Assembly (NCBI RefSeq): GCF_016806835.2
Contig: NZ_CP086111.1
Span: forward strand, 5,511,471-5,575,470
Direction: 5' to 3'
Length of the DNA stretch: 64,000 nt
From: Skermanella rosea
Lineage (GTDB): Bacteria; Pseudomonadota; Alphaproteobacteria; Azospirillales; Azospirillaceae
Under the pieces are notes generated by a model, which saw only the letters and a program-made list of their open reading frames with translations, was not told the origin of the DNA and did no database searches. The translations under genes were made by a program, and so were the position numbers. Positions 7,285 through 15,411 of this stretch are shown one piece after another; within the stretch, counting starts at the first letter, position 1, and the number at the start of each line of letters is the position of its first letter.

Positions 7285-8952
7285 ATGCCGCTCGGATCAA
7301 CGACCGGCGGTTCCCGGAAGCACGCCATGCCGATAGCGGATCTCCTGGCTGAGTATTTCACGGTTACCGGCGACGTCATCATGGTGACGGAGACGGAACG
7401 GCTCGACGAACCCGGCCCGGTCATCACCTATGTGAGCCCGGCCTTCGAGCGCCTGACCGGCTATCCCGCCGAGCACGCCGTCGGCCGGTCGCCCCGGTTC
7501 CTCCAGGGTACCGGGACCGACCGGGCCGCGCTGGCGCGCATCCGGGCCGCGCTGGAGCGGCGCCAGACCATCCGGGAGGACCTGCTCAACTACCGTCGCG
7601 ACGGCACCCCCTTCTGGATCGAGCTGGCCATCCACCCGATCACCGACGCGCGGGGCAAGCTCCGGTGCTTCCTGAGCGTGCTGCACGACATCACGGAGCG
7701 CAAGCGCATCGAGGCCATGCTGCGGGATGCCGAGAGCGAGGCCCGGCAGGCCCGCCGGGCGGCCGAGGAGGCCACGCTGGCGCGGTCGCGGTTCTTCGCC
7801 GCGGCGAGCCACGACCTGCGCCAGCCCTACCAGGCGATCCGGCTGCTCCACCAGCTCCTGGCGGACCGGCTGGCCGACCCCGGCCACCGCGCCCTGGCCG
7901 AGAAGCTGGGGGAGGCGATCCAGGCGGGGGAGTCCCTGCTGAACGTCCTGCTCGACGTCTCCGCGCTGGAGGCGGGGACCATCCGGCCGCGGATGGCCGA
8001 CGTGGCGGTGGACGGCCTGCTGACCCGGCTGGCCCACGAGATGGAACCCCAGGCCCAGGCGGTCGGGCTGCGGTTCCGGGTCCGTCCGTGCCGGGGCACG
8101 GTCCGGAGCGATCCGGTGCTGCTCCAGCGGATGATCTCCAACCTTCTGAGCAACGCCCTGCGCTACACCCCGTCCGGCGGCATCCTGCTCGCCTGCCGGC
8201 GGCGGGGCGGCGCCGTCCGCATCGAGGTCTGGGACACCGGGATCGGGATTCCGGAAGAGCATCTCGGCGAGGTGTTCGAGGATTTCATCCAGCTCGGCAA
8301 TCCCGAGCGCGACCGGAGCCGGGGACTGGGGTTGGGGCTTGCGGTGGTCGCCCGCATGGCGAAGCTGCTGGACCATCCGATCGAGGTGCGGTCCGTGCCG
8401 GGACGGGGCTCGATGTTCGCCGTGACGGTGCCGCTGTCGGAAGGCCGCGGCGGCGCCGGGGTCCGCGCCGAGCCCGCCCCGGGGAGGCGGAGCCTGGAAG
8501 GCGGGACCGCCATCGTGATCGAAGACGACCCCATCGTGCTGGAGAGCCTGGCCCTGGTGGTCGAGAGCTGGGGCATGTCGGCGATCCGGATCGCCAGCCT
8601 GGACGAGCTGCCCGCCGCGCTGGCCCCCGTCGCGCACCCTCCCGACCTGATCCTGGCGGACTACCGGCTGCAGGGCGACCGCAGCGGGTCCGACGCCGTG
8701 GAACTGGTGCGGGGCCGCTACGGGACGCCGGTCTCGGCGCTGCTGCTGACCGGGGACACCCATCCCGACCGGCTCCGGGAGGCGGCGGCCCACGGCTACC
8801 GCATCCTGCACAAGCCGATCCATCCCACCGTGCTGCGGGAACAGGTGGAACTGCTGCTCGATCAGGCCACCTTGCCGAGCGGGAGCGCCGCCGCCCCGGC
8901 CGCACCGGCCTCGGCCGCCGCGCGGGCACTGTCCGAATCGACCGAAACATAG
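7285..8952 (+). CDS. hybrid sensor histidine kinase/response regulator with PAS domain
   Basis: This 555-residue protein has no membrane segment, so the sensor is cytoplasmic. An N-terminal PAS domain (about 15-125) contains GRSPRFLQGTGTD, resembling the LOV core but lacking its flavin-binding Cys. A short coiled coil leads to the H-box AASHDLRQPYQAIRLL (phospho-His near 177). Next come the N-box SNLLSNALRYT, the G1 box DTGIGIPEE and the G2 box GLGLGLAVV. A C-terminal receiver (about 410-530) has acidic pair EDD, phosphoacceptor Asp in ILADYRL and Lys in LHKPIHP. ASHDLRQP is typical of hybrid kinases related to NahK. ATG 7327 is a possible alternative start. The 3' end overlaps the convergent patatin gene by 91 bases. 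Confidence 0.9.
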   Translation: MPLGSTTGGSRKHAMPIADLLAEYFTVTGDVIMVTETERLDEPGPVITYVSPAFERLTGYPAEHAVGRSPRFLQGTGTDRAALARIRAALERRQTIREDLLNYRRDGTPFWIELAIHPITDARGKLRCFLSVLHDITERKRIEAMLRDAESEARQARRAAEEATLARSRFFAAASHDLRQPYQAIRLLHQLLADRLADPGHRALAEKLGEAIQAGESLLNVLLDVSALEAGTIRPRMADVAVDGLLTRLAHEMEPQAQAVGLRFRVRPCRGTVRSDPVLLQRMISNLLSNALRYTPSGGILLACRRRGGAVRIEVWDTGIGIPEEHLGEVFEDFIQLGNPERDRSRGLGLGLAVVARMAKLLDHPIEVRSVPGRGSMFAVTVPLSEGRGGAGVRAEPAPGRRSLEGGTAIVIEDDPIVLESLALVVESWGMSAIRIASLDELPAALAPVAHPPDLILADYRLQGDRSGSDAVELVRGRYGTPVSALLLTGDTHPDRLREAAAHGYRILHKPIHPTVLREQVELLLDQATLPSGSAAAPAAPASAAARALSESTET

Positions 8953-9974
8953 TCGAACCGGCCCCTGGGCGCCGGCCCGGTGCGCAGCAGCGCCAACCCG
9001 GAGTCCATGTCGCGCCGGCCGGCCGCCCGGCGGTCGCGGACCGAGGCGGGCGAGAAGTCCAGCGTCTTGACCGCCAGCTCGTGGGCGGCCGCCTGGTAGG
9101 CCAGATGGAGCAGCCGGACCGACGGGCCGTCCGGGTCCTGCCGCTCCATCAGGGCGAATTCCCGCCGGAGGGCGGCGACGCTGCGCCGGGTGGCGCTGGA
9201 GAACAGGATGTCCTGGGTGCGTTCGAGCACCGCGTCCAGGGAGGCTGGCCGTGGGCTGCGCAGGCTGAACAGGTCGACCGCGACGACGGTCAGGTCGCGG
9301 CGGAGCGGTTCCCGGAACGGGTAGTCGAGCGGCAGGTTGTTGGTGTAGCCGGGATCGCACAGCAGCCGCCCGCCGATCTCGACCGGCGGGAAGGCCGGCG
9401 TGATGGCGGCGCTGGCCAGGATGTGCTCCGGCCCGATCCGGTCGCGGGCGGTGTCGAAATAGACCTCGTCGCCGGTTTCCAGATCGACGCAGGCCACCGT
9501 GAACCGGACCTCCCCGCCGTTCAGCCGGTCGAAGTCCACCAGCCGCTCCAGGGTCGCGCGCAACGGCGCCGTGTCGTAGAGCGCCACGTCGTTCGGGACC
9601 CACGGCAGCGCCGACCACAGCCCGGGATAGCGGTGCCGGAAGATGTTCGGCCGGCCGAACAGCGCCGCCAGGGCCGCGTTCATGCCGTTGTAGATCTGGC
9701 GCGGCTTGACGCCGGGAAGATACGGCATGCGGGAGGTCGGCAGGGTCGCCTCCTCCCAGAAGCGGGTCAGCTTCGCGATCCTGTCCTCCGGAGCGTTGCC
9801 CGCCAGGATGGCGCCCGTGATCGCCCCGACCGAAGCGCCGATGATCCAGTCCGGCCGGACGCCCTGGTCGTGCAGTTCCTCGTAGGCGCCCGCCAGATAG
9901 GCGCCCAGCGCGTTGCCGCCCCCGAGGACGAGCGCGATATCCCGGGTTCCGCCTGGCATGGAGGACAAAGGCAT
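8862..9974 (-). CDS. patatin-like phospholipase
   Basis: This encodes 370 residues from the ATG at 9974. A longer frame to 10085 exists but adds an unrelated lead. The patatin oxyanion loop is GGGNALGAYLAG, the nucleophile elbow is GASVG (Ser near residue 51), and the dyad Asp is in LLCDPGYTNNLPLD, where DPG replaces the usual DGG/DGA. The C-terminal third (RTQDILFSSATRRSV onward) resembles the extension of a proteobacterial patatin subgroup. It probably hydrolyses phospholipid acyl esters. Its last 91 bases overlap the histidine-kinase gene on the other strand. Confidence 0.88.
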   Translation of the reverse strand: MPLSSMPGGTRDIALVLGGGNALGAYLAGAYEELHDQGVRPDWIIGASVGAITGAILAGNAPEDRIAKLTRFWEEATLPTSRMPYLPGVKPRQIYNGMNAALAALFGRPNIFRHRYPGLWSALPWVPNDVALYDTAPLRATLERLVDFDRLNGGEVRFTVACVDLETGDEVYFDTARDRIGPEHILASAAITPAFPPVEIGGRLLCDPGYTNNLPLDYPFREPLRRDLTVVAVDLFSLRSPRPASLDAVLERTQDILFSSATRRSVAALRREFALMERQDPDGPSVRLLHLAYQAAAHELAVKTLDFSPASVRDRRAAGRRDMDSGLALLRTGPAPRGRFDYVSVDSDSARAAAEAGAAGAAALPLGKVA

Positions 9975-10204
9975 GTCGATTTCCTTGTGCGTTTCTGGAA
10001 GGGCGGGGGTGTCGTCCGCGACGCCTCTTCGCACTTGCGAGATGGCATCGGCGGGGAGAACAAACAAGGCAGGGGGTCGTTCCATGGGGCTAGCCCCGAC
10101 GCCACGGCGCTCCGACCTTGTTGCTTAAAAATTTATTCAAATATTGGATTAGCCTCGACGGTGTCGCGGCATTCCTCGAAACGACCAAGGACAGGAGACG
10201 CACG

Positions 10205-10450
10205 ATGGAGAACGGTGAGCTGGGGAAGGACACGGGCGACAGGCTCGAGATGGAACGGCGGAAGTTCCTGGGGCGGTGCGGGCGCTTCGCGATCGCCACG
10301 CCGCCGGCCATCACCCTGCTGATGTCGACCAGCCTGACCTCGCAGGCGATCGCCAAGTCCGGCGGCAAGGGCCACCCGGGCAACGGCTACGGCCCGCGCG
10401 GCGGCGCTCCGGGACGGTCCTGGAAGAGCCACGCCGAAAAGTACCGCTGA
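10205..10450 (+). CDS. small leader-like peptide, candidate precursor of a PqqD/HprK-linked cassette
   Basis: The ATG at 10205 has AGGAG about 8 bases upstream, which decides the start against an in-frame codon at 10118. The 81-residue product has a charged head (MENGELGKDTGDRLEMER), then RRKFLGRCGRFAIATPPAIT, a hydrophobic stretch LLMSTSLTS, and a Gly/Lys/Ser/His-rich tail ending KYR. The twin Arg and hydrophobic core resemble a Tat signal or a leader peptide. Small proteins with this RRxFL...TPPA pattern occur next to PqqD-type genes in other alphaproteobacteria. A PqqD-HprK fusion follows 30 bases downstream. A precursor role is inference. The tail has no obvious core-peptide repeat. Confidence 0.7.
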   Translation: MENGELGKDTGDRLEMERRKFLGRCGRFAIATPPAITLLMSTSLTSQAIAKSGGKGHPGNGYGPRGGAPGRSWKSHAEKYR

Positions 10451-10480
10451 AGCCCGCGGGCCTCGTTGGAGATTGCACCG

Positions 10481-11578
10481 GTGCAGGAAAACCGACCGAC
10501 GATCGCCGAAGGCGTCTCGCTCGCCTTCATCGGGGAGCACGGGGTGCTCTTCGACGAGGCCCGGCAGGAACTGTTCCAACTGGACGGCGGGATGGCGTTC
10601 GTCTGGAGCCGCCTGGCCGAGGGAGCGGCGATCGACCGCATCGCCGAAGAGGTGGCCGGCCGCGGCCTGCCCGCCGGGCCGGTGCGGGCCTGCCTGGACC
10701 ATGCCGTCTCGGAATGGACCCGGCTGGGGCTGATCCGGCCCCCGGCGATCCGCCAGCGCCTGGATGTCGGCGGCGCCCGCATCGAGATCCGCTACGCGAC
10801 CGCCGCCCTGGCCGAACACGTCGCGCCGGGCTTCCGGAATTTGGAAATACTGCCCGGACCGGTGGATGACGCGCCGGACAGCCGCCTCGACGTGGGGGAG
10901 GAGGACGGCGCGGTGGTGATCCGCCGCGGCGCGCTCGCCCTGGCGACCTGCCAACCGGACGAGATCATCCCCGCCCTGAGGGGCGCGCTGACCCTGGAGG
11001 CGGTAGGCCTGGGCCGCCACGAGGTGGCGCTGCACGCCGCGACGGTGGCGGCGGACGGCCATGCCCTGCTGCTCAGCGGCTGCCCGGGCGCCGGCAAATC
11101 GACGCTGGCCGTCGGGCTGGCCCAATCCGGTTTCGGCCTCGCCGGGGACGACGTGGCCCTGCTCGGCGCCGACGGGCGGGTGACGGCGCTGCGGTTCGCG
11201 CCGGCGCTCAAACCCGGGTCCTGGCCGCTGCTGGCGGGGATGCGTCCCGACCTGCTCGACCTGCCGGTCCATGTCCGCTACGACAGCCAGCAGGTCCGTT
11301 TCCTGGACGGGGTGCCTTCCGCCGGCGGGGGACCGCTTCCGGTCCGCTGGATCGTCGGCCTCGACCGCCGCGACGGGGCCGGACCGGCGCTCGACCGGCT
11401 CGACCCGCTGGAGACGCTACGCGACCTGATCGGCGGCGCCGCCTCCGCCGACGACCGCCTGGGCACCGGCGCCTTCCAGGCCCTGGCCCGCATGCTGGAC
11501 GGCGCCGGGTGCTATCGGCTCACCTATGCGCGGCTCGACGACGCCGTGGCCCTGCTGGCCGGATTGCGCGGATCATGA
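10481..11578 (+). CDS. PqqD-like domain fused to HprK-related kinase
   Basis: I take the GTG at 10481, which has GGAG 9 bases upstream. TTG 10466 is the other candidate. Residues about 5-88 form a PqqD-like winged-helix peptide-binding domain, with LFDEARQELFQLDGG followed by FVWSRLAEG. Residues from about 185 onward resemble HPr kinase: HAATVAADG, Walker A GCPGAGKST (200-208) and GDDVALLG. The pairing recalls the HPr-rel-A systems, in which PqqD-type chaperones and HprK-like kinases occur together, usually as separate genes. Here they are one polypeptide of 365 residues. The stop overlaps the start of the next gene (ATGA), so translation is coupled. The substrate is unknown; the small upstream protein is the obvious candidate. 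Confidence 0.82.
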   Translation: MQENRPTIAEGVSLAFIGEHGVLFDEARQELFQLDGGMAFVWSRLAEGAAIDRIAEEVAGRGLPAGPVRACLDHAVSEWTRLGLIRPPAIRQRLDVGGARIEIRYATAALAEHVAPGFRNLEILPGPVDDAPDSRLDVGEEDGAVVIRRGALALATCQPDEIIPALRGALTLEAVGLGRHEVALHAATVAADGHALLLSGCPGAGKSTLAVGLAQSGFGLAGDDVALLGADGRVTALRFAPALKPGSWPLLAGMRPDLLDLPVHVRYDSQQVRFLDGVPSAGGGPLPVRWIVGLDRRDGAGPALDRLDPLETLRDLIGGAASADDRLGTGAFQALARMLDGAGCYRLTYARLDDAVALLAGLRGS

Positions 11579-12558
11579 GGATGGCGCCCTCCCATTCCCG
11601 GTTCGACGCCCTGGTCTCCTGCCTGCGGGGACGGCCGCCGGCCGATGCCGACTGGGTCGGCGTGATCGGGGAGGCGAACCGCTACCTTGTCGTTCCCGCC
11701 GTCCGCGCCGCGCTGGCCGGATGGGCCGGGCCGGAGGTTCCGCAGGACGTGCGGGAGTACCTGGACTTCATCCACGGGCGGAACCACGAGCGGAACCTGC
11801 TGCTGCGCGCCCAGGCGGTGGAGGCCGTCGAGGCGCTGAACCGGCACGGCATCCTGCCGACCCTGCTGAAGGGGGCCTGCACGCTGCTGACGGCCGCCGA
11901 GGACCGGCTGGGCGACCGCATCCTGTGCGACCTGGACATCCTCGTGGCGGCGGGCGAGGTTCCGGCGGCGCTGTCCTGCCTGTCGGCGCTCGGCTACGAA
12001 GTCCAGCCCGGCGAGGCGCAGGACCATGCGCCCGCGGCGCTGGCGCGGCGCCGCGATGCCGGCATGATCGACCTGCATGTCCGGCCGCCGGGGCCGAGGA
12101 GGTTCCACCATCCCGACAGGCTCGCCCGGAGCGGGAGCATCCTGGCGATCGGCGAAGCGGGGCAGGCCCTGCTGCCGAGCCCGGAATTCCGGGCGCTGCA
12201 CCTGATCGCGCACGACATGTTCCACGACAAGCTCTACCTGCGCGGCGATTTCGAGCTGAGGCGCCTCGTCGATCTGGCCGGGATCGCCAAGGCCCATCCG
12301 GGCCTCGACTGGGACGAGGTCGCCGCCCTGCTGGACGGACGGGAGGCCCGGCACGCCCTGGAGTCCCAACTGGTGGCGCTGAGATCCCTGTTCGGCGCCG
12401 ACGTCCCCGCCGTCCCGTTCAGCCACCCCGTTCCCCATTTCCAGCACTGGCGCCGCCTGCTACAGGCGCGGCACCCGGGCCTCCGGACCCTGCTGCGCGG
12501 GATCTACCGGTCGTCGCGGCGGCTGGGCGGCGCCGAGACGGCGGTGACCGCGGGCTGA
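11575..12558 (+). CDS. nucleotidyltransferase family protein (NTP_transf_5-like)
   Basis: The start at 11575 overlaps the previous stop as ATGA. The product has 327 residues. The catalytic core LLKGACTLL followed by DRILCDLDILV supplies the acidic pair (Asp-Leu-Asp) of the uncharacterised nucleotidyltransferase family PF14907. A His-rich region LIAHDMFHDKLYL and helical repeats follow. Members sit beside PqqD, lasso-peptide-B-like and HprK-like genes in many genomes. Their reaction is unproven but should transfer a nucleotidyl group. It is the third and last gene of the cassette. No transporter, protease or asparagine-synthetase-like gene follows. Confidence 0.82.
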   Translation: MRMAPSHSRFDALVSCLRGRPPADADWVGVIGEANRYLVVPAVRAALAGWAGPEVPQDVREYLDFIHGRNHERNLLLRAQAVEAVEALNRHGILPTLLKGACTLLTAAEDRLGDRILCDLDILVAAGEVPAALSCLSALGYEVQPGEAQDHAPAALARRRDAGMIDLHVRPPGPRRFHHPDRLARSGSILAIGEAGQALLPSPEFRALHLIAHDMFHDKLYLRGDFELRRLVDLAGIAKAHPGLDWDEVAALLDGREARHALESQLVALRSLFGADVPAVPFSHPVPHFQHWRRLLQARHPGLRTLLRGIYRSSRRLGGAETAVTAG

Positions 12559-12562
12559 GCAC

Positions 12563-12671
12563 CCCCGGGGGAATGTCAGCAAACGTCTACAAGCGTCGCG
12601 GCGCCGAAACCGGTCCGGCGCTTTCCCCCGCGCAGCGATGCCGACATCACATCCCCGGGGGAATGTCAGCA
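12563..12671. repeat. two 19-base direct repeats with CCCCGGGG core
   Basis: The same 19 bases, beginning CCCCGGGGGAATGTCAGCA, occur at 12563-12581 and 12653-12671, exactly 90 bases apart. The next bases are also similar (AACGT against TTCGT). The CCCCGGGG part is self-complementary. The repeats fall in the 300-base gap after the nucleotidyltransferase gene, where I see no open frame worth calling. They could be protein-binding sites or the residue of a duplication. Confidence 0.6.
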
Positions 12672-12816
12672 TTCGTCATGATGTTGGACGGCAATCCCGA
12701 CGGCTCGGGAACATCGACCGTCGGTGCCGACGAGGGATACCGGCGGTATCGCTGGCTTTCTTATTCACGCTGCAAAGATCCGGCACCGGAGTGCGGAGCG
12801 GAGTCTGGCATGAAGT

Positions 12817-12840
12817 CATGAAGGAATACTTTCCTTCATG
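12817..12840. terminator. 10-bp perfect hairpin, possible terminator
   Basis: CATGAAGGAA at 12817-12826 pairs with TTCCTTCATG at 12831-12840 across a TACT loop. It lies about 20 bases past the stop of the minus-strand gene ending at 12862 and 260 bases past the plus-strand cassette. There is no T-run on either strand, so intrinsic termination would be weak. An mRNA-stabilising hairpin is equally possible. Confidence 0.4.
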
Positions 12841-12861
12841 CGGAAAGATGTGAGGCGTCCG

Positions 12862-13993
12862 TCAAGACGCCTTGATGCGCTCGATGATCCAGGACCACAC
12901 GGCGAGGAGCTGGGCCATGACGGCGGGATCGCCCAGTTGCTTCAGCGAGACGCCGGGTTCCCCCTTGATGGCGCTCGCTGTCATCTGCATGCCGGGAATC
13001 AGCTTGAAGCGGTCCAGCAGTTCCTGGCGCAGTTCCTCGCTGTCGAAGGGAGGTTTTTCCTTGAGCCAGGCGAGGCTGGTGGCGGCCCGGTCGTGTGGTT
13101 TCAGGAAGACGGGGTAATATGTGCGCTGGCCATGGTTCACGCGCATCAGGACGGAGGGGTCGTTGGCGGTCGTCGTGGTGACATCGTCGGCATGCTCCAC
13201 CATCCAGTCCACCAGGAGGCGCGCGGTCCGGACATGCTCGTCGCCATGGCGGACCCGCTGCCGGTCGAACCATTCCTCCACCGAAATCTTCCGGATGACG
13301 TCCTTGCCCTTGCGCCGCTGCGCCTCCGGCGGTGCGTCCGACGACGCGCGGGACGAGGGTGCGCATGCCCTCCGCGACGAACTGCCGGATTTCGAGTGCC
13401 AGCACCTCGGCCGGATTCATCTGGACGTTCAGGAATTCCACGATGCGCTGGAGTTCCGGATGGATCTCGTCGGCGATGAAGACCATGCGGATACGGCCGG
13501 CACGGAGATTGGCGTCGGCCTGCCGCCAGAAGGCCTCCGGGTCGGCATCGGCCCCGAGAAAGCGGGCGAGGATGCCGGCGGCCTCTTCCTCCGGCTGCTG
13601 GGCAGCGCAGGTCCGCTCGAACTGGAGCTTCAGCTCGTCCACCGGCCAATAGACGACTCCATTGGCGGCATAGTCCAGCATCTGGGCGACCACTTCCCGC
13701 CGGCTCCGGGTGTCGGTGGCGCGCTTTACCTCGACCAGCGTCGGCACGGCGTCCTGGTCGATGAACAGGTGGTCGAGCGACCAACGTCCTTCACCGCCGT
13801 CTTCGCCCGGCACCGCCTGCTCGCGCGCGATGAGAAGCCAGCGCCGCGGGTGGTCGGGGTCGACCTGATCGCCGGCGATGAGGCTGGGGTGTGTAGCCAG
13901 CAGGCGCTGGAGCAGATCTTCGGTAGCGTAGGGAGCCGCCCGCATTTCAGTGAGGCCGCCGTCGTCCCGGACGAGATAGATGCCGTTGCCCAT
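12862..13993 (-). pseudogene. PD-(D/E)XK nuclease-like protein, broken by one frameshift
   Basis: The first part reads from ATG 13993 (MGNGIYLVRDDGG) to about 13330. The rest continues in another frame to the stop at 12862 (EEWFDRQRVRHGDEHVRT to IIERIKAS). The joint lies near RVVGRTA/EAQRRKGKDVIRK. Together they would make about 375 residues. The N-terminal half holds LDHLFIDQDAVPTLVEVKR, in which D, E and VEVKR match a PD-(D/E)XK nuclease core. The function of the family is unproven. Either the gene is dead or one base was lost or gained in sequencing. Both halves keep good coding character, so decay would be recent. Confidence 0.7.
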
Positions 13994-14156
13994 GGCGTCT
14001 TGTATTCTTTTGTCGTGGCTGCGCAGCCGACCGAAGTGACCGGCCGCGCAACATGACCCATAAGGCGTTAAGATTCCGCCGATACCGCGGTGGACAACCG
14101 TCGGCGGCGGTTCCAACCTTCCTGCCTAGAAGCCGCTACCGAACAGGAGCCCGGAC

Positions 14157-14510
14157 ATGACGGAACCGATCAACCTCGCCACGAAGCTGAGCCTGTTCCA
14201 GGATCGCTGGTCGCCCAGGATCGTCGCCGGCTTCAACGGGCACGACGTCATGGTGGTGAAGGCCGAGGGGGAGTTCGTCTGGCACTCCCATCCGGACACC
14301 GACGACTTCTTCCTGGTCCTCCAGGGCGATCTCACGATCGAGCTCCGGGATTCGGAGGTCAGGCTGGGTCCCGGCGATCTCTACATCGTCCCGAAGGGCG
14401 TGGAACACCGGCCGGTCGCCCATGGCGAGGTCCATCTGCTGCTCATCGAGCCGCGCGGCACCCCCAACACGGGCGATGAAGCCACCGCCGCGAAGAAGGT
14501 GCCGGTCTAG
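14157..14510 (+). CDS. cupin-domain protein
   Basis: This encodes 117 residues forming one small beta barrel. Cupin motif 1 is WHSHPDTDDFFLVLQG and motif 2 is LGPGDLYIVPKGVEHRP. These supply the His, His, Glu/Asp and His positions that hold a metal. There is no signal peptide. Such single-domain cupins range from sugar isomerases to stress proteins, and nothing here narrows it. An ACAGGAGCC ribosome site precedes the start. Confidence 0.85.
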   Translation: MTEPINLATKLSLFQDRWSPRIVAGFNGHDVMVVKAEGEFVWHSHPDTDDFFLVLQGDLTIELRDSEVRLGPGDLYIVPKGVEHRPVAHGEVHLLLIEPRGTPNTGDEATAAKKVPV

Positions 14511-14557
14511 AGCTGTACCCGATCAGGTCGATCCACCCGAGACAGCTGATCCGATGC

Positions 14558-14641
14558 GTTGCGCCATGGGCGCAACCTACGATCGTCAGCCCGCATCACC
14601 TCCGCCCTGCATCGAGCCGTAGGTTGCGCCCGTGGCGCAAC
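14558..14641. repeat. REP/MITE-like inverted repeat, 24-bp arms
   Basis: The arm at 14558-14581 is repeated in reverse at 14618-14641 with one difference, an A against G that would still pair as G-U in RNA. Each arm is itself a small palindrome (GTTGCGCC ATG GGCGCAAC), so the unit is nested. It sits precisely where a minus-strand hydratase relic stops making sense, which suggests insertion or recombination there. I found no second copy in this window. Confidence 0.65.
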
Positions 14642-14817
14642 ATAGTGCGGCGAGTGGAGCGGCCGGCTGCGAGGACCGGCCCGGTGACCCCGAAGCGTTC
14701 CTGGAGCGGCTTGCTGGTCAGTCCGGCCTTGTAGCCGACCACGTCTCCCAGGTCGGGCTTGAGCCCCCGTCGTGCCGAACCGGGCAGCTTCCCTGCAAAC
14801 CAAATTCCCGGCCCCAT
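14641..14817 (-). pseudogene. relic of a 2-keto-4-pentenoate hydratase / FAH-family gene
   Basis: The minus frame from 14817 reads GPGIWFAGKLPGSARR, then LGDVVGYKAGLTSKPLQERF, then GVTGPVLAAG. VVGYK-GLTSK-QERFGV is the characteristic early part of hydratases related to MhpD. The frame loses similarity at the inverted repeat at 14641 and has no continuation. About three quarters of the gene is missing at the C-terminal side, and the extreme N-terminus is uncertain. Confidence 0.5.
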
Positions 14818-14912
14818 GTCACACGCGGATGTTCCGACTCGTCCTGAACTCGAAGCCGGACATACCCGCCATATGCCGGGTTACTTGCGGCTGATGAACT
14901 TGGGGATGAACC

Positions 14913-15320
14913 ATGAAGCAGCTCTTTTACGCCCTCATCGGCGTGATCATCAGTGTGGGCGCGGCAGCAGCCCACGACGACAACGCCAAGGTGACGCTGG
15001 TCTACGAGCACACACTCCCCAACGTCCCCGGCAAGAGCATCAAGGGCGTGCTGGTCGAATACGGACCCGGCGGATCCTCGCCGGCGCACACGCACGCCAG
15101 TTCCGCCTTCATCTATGCGACCGTGCTCGAAGGGGCGATCCGCAGCGCCGTCAACGACGGACCAGTCGTTACCTATCATGCCGGGCAGAGCTTCTCGGAG
15201 AACCCCGGAGACCGCCACGGCGTCAGTGAGAACGCGAGCGACACGGAGCCGGCGCGGCTGCTTGCCGTGTTCGTGGTCGACACCGGCGAGACGGAACTGA
15301 CCACGCCGTATGGCCAGTAA
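14913..15320 (+). CDS. exported cupin-domain protein
   Basis: This encodes 135 residues. A signal peptide (MKQLFYALIGVIISVGAAAA, cut after AHA/AAA near residue 20) is followed by one cupin barrel. Motif 1 is AHTHASSAFIYATVLEG and motif 2 is HAGQSFSENPGDRHGV. Similar periplasmic cupins accompany carboxymuconolactone decarboxylase-like genes, as one does here 90 bases downstream. The reaction is unknown. Confidence 0.85.
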   Translation: MKQLFYALIGVIISVGAAAAHDDNAKVTLVYEHTLPNVPGKSIKGVLVEYGPGGSSPAHTHASSAFIYATVLEGAIRSAVNDGPVVTYHAGQSFSENPGDRHGVSENASDTEPARLLAVFVVDTGETELTTPYGQ

Positions 15321-15411
15321 CCTCGGGCGCGAAAAATCCCCATGCCATGTCACAATCCGTCCGCATCACCTCGTCTTTTCCGCGGACACTGACCATCCAA
15401 CTCCGGAGATA

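Noticed and set aside
7297-9618. 773-codon minus frame opposite the histidine kinase
   Set aside because: It has no domain, is antisense to recognised kinase and receiver motifs, and is in a different frame from the real patatin gene.
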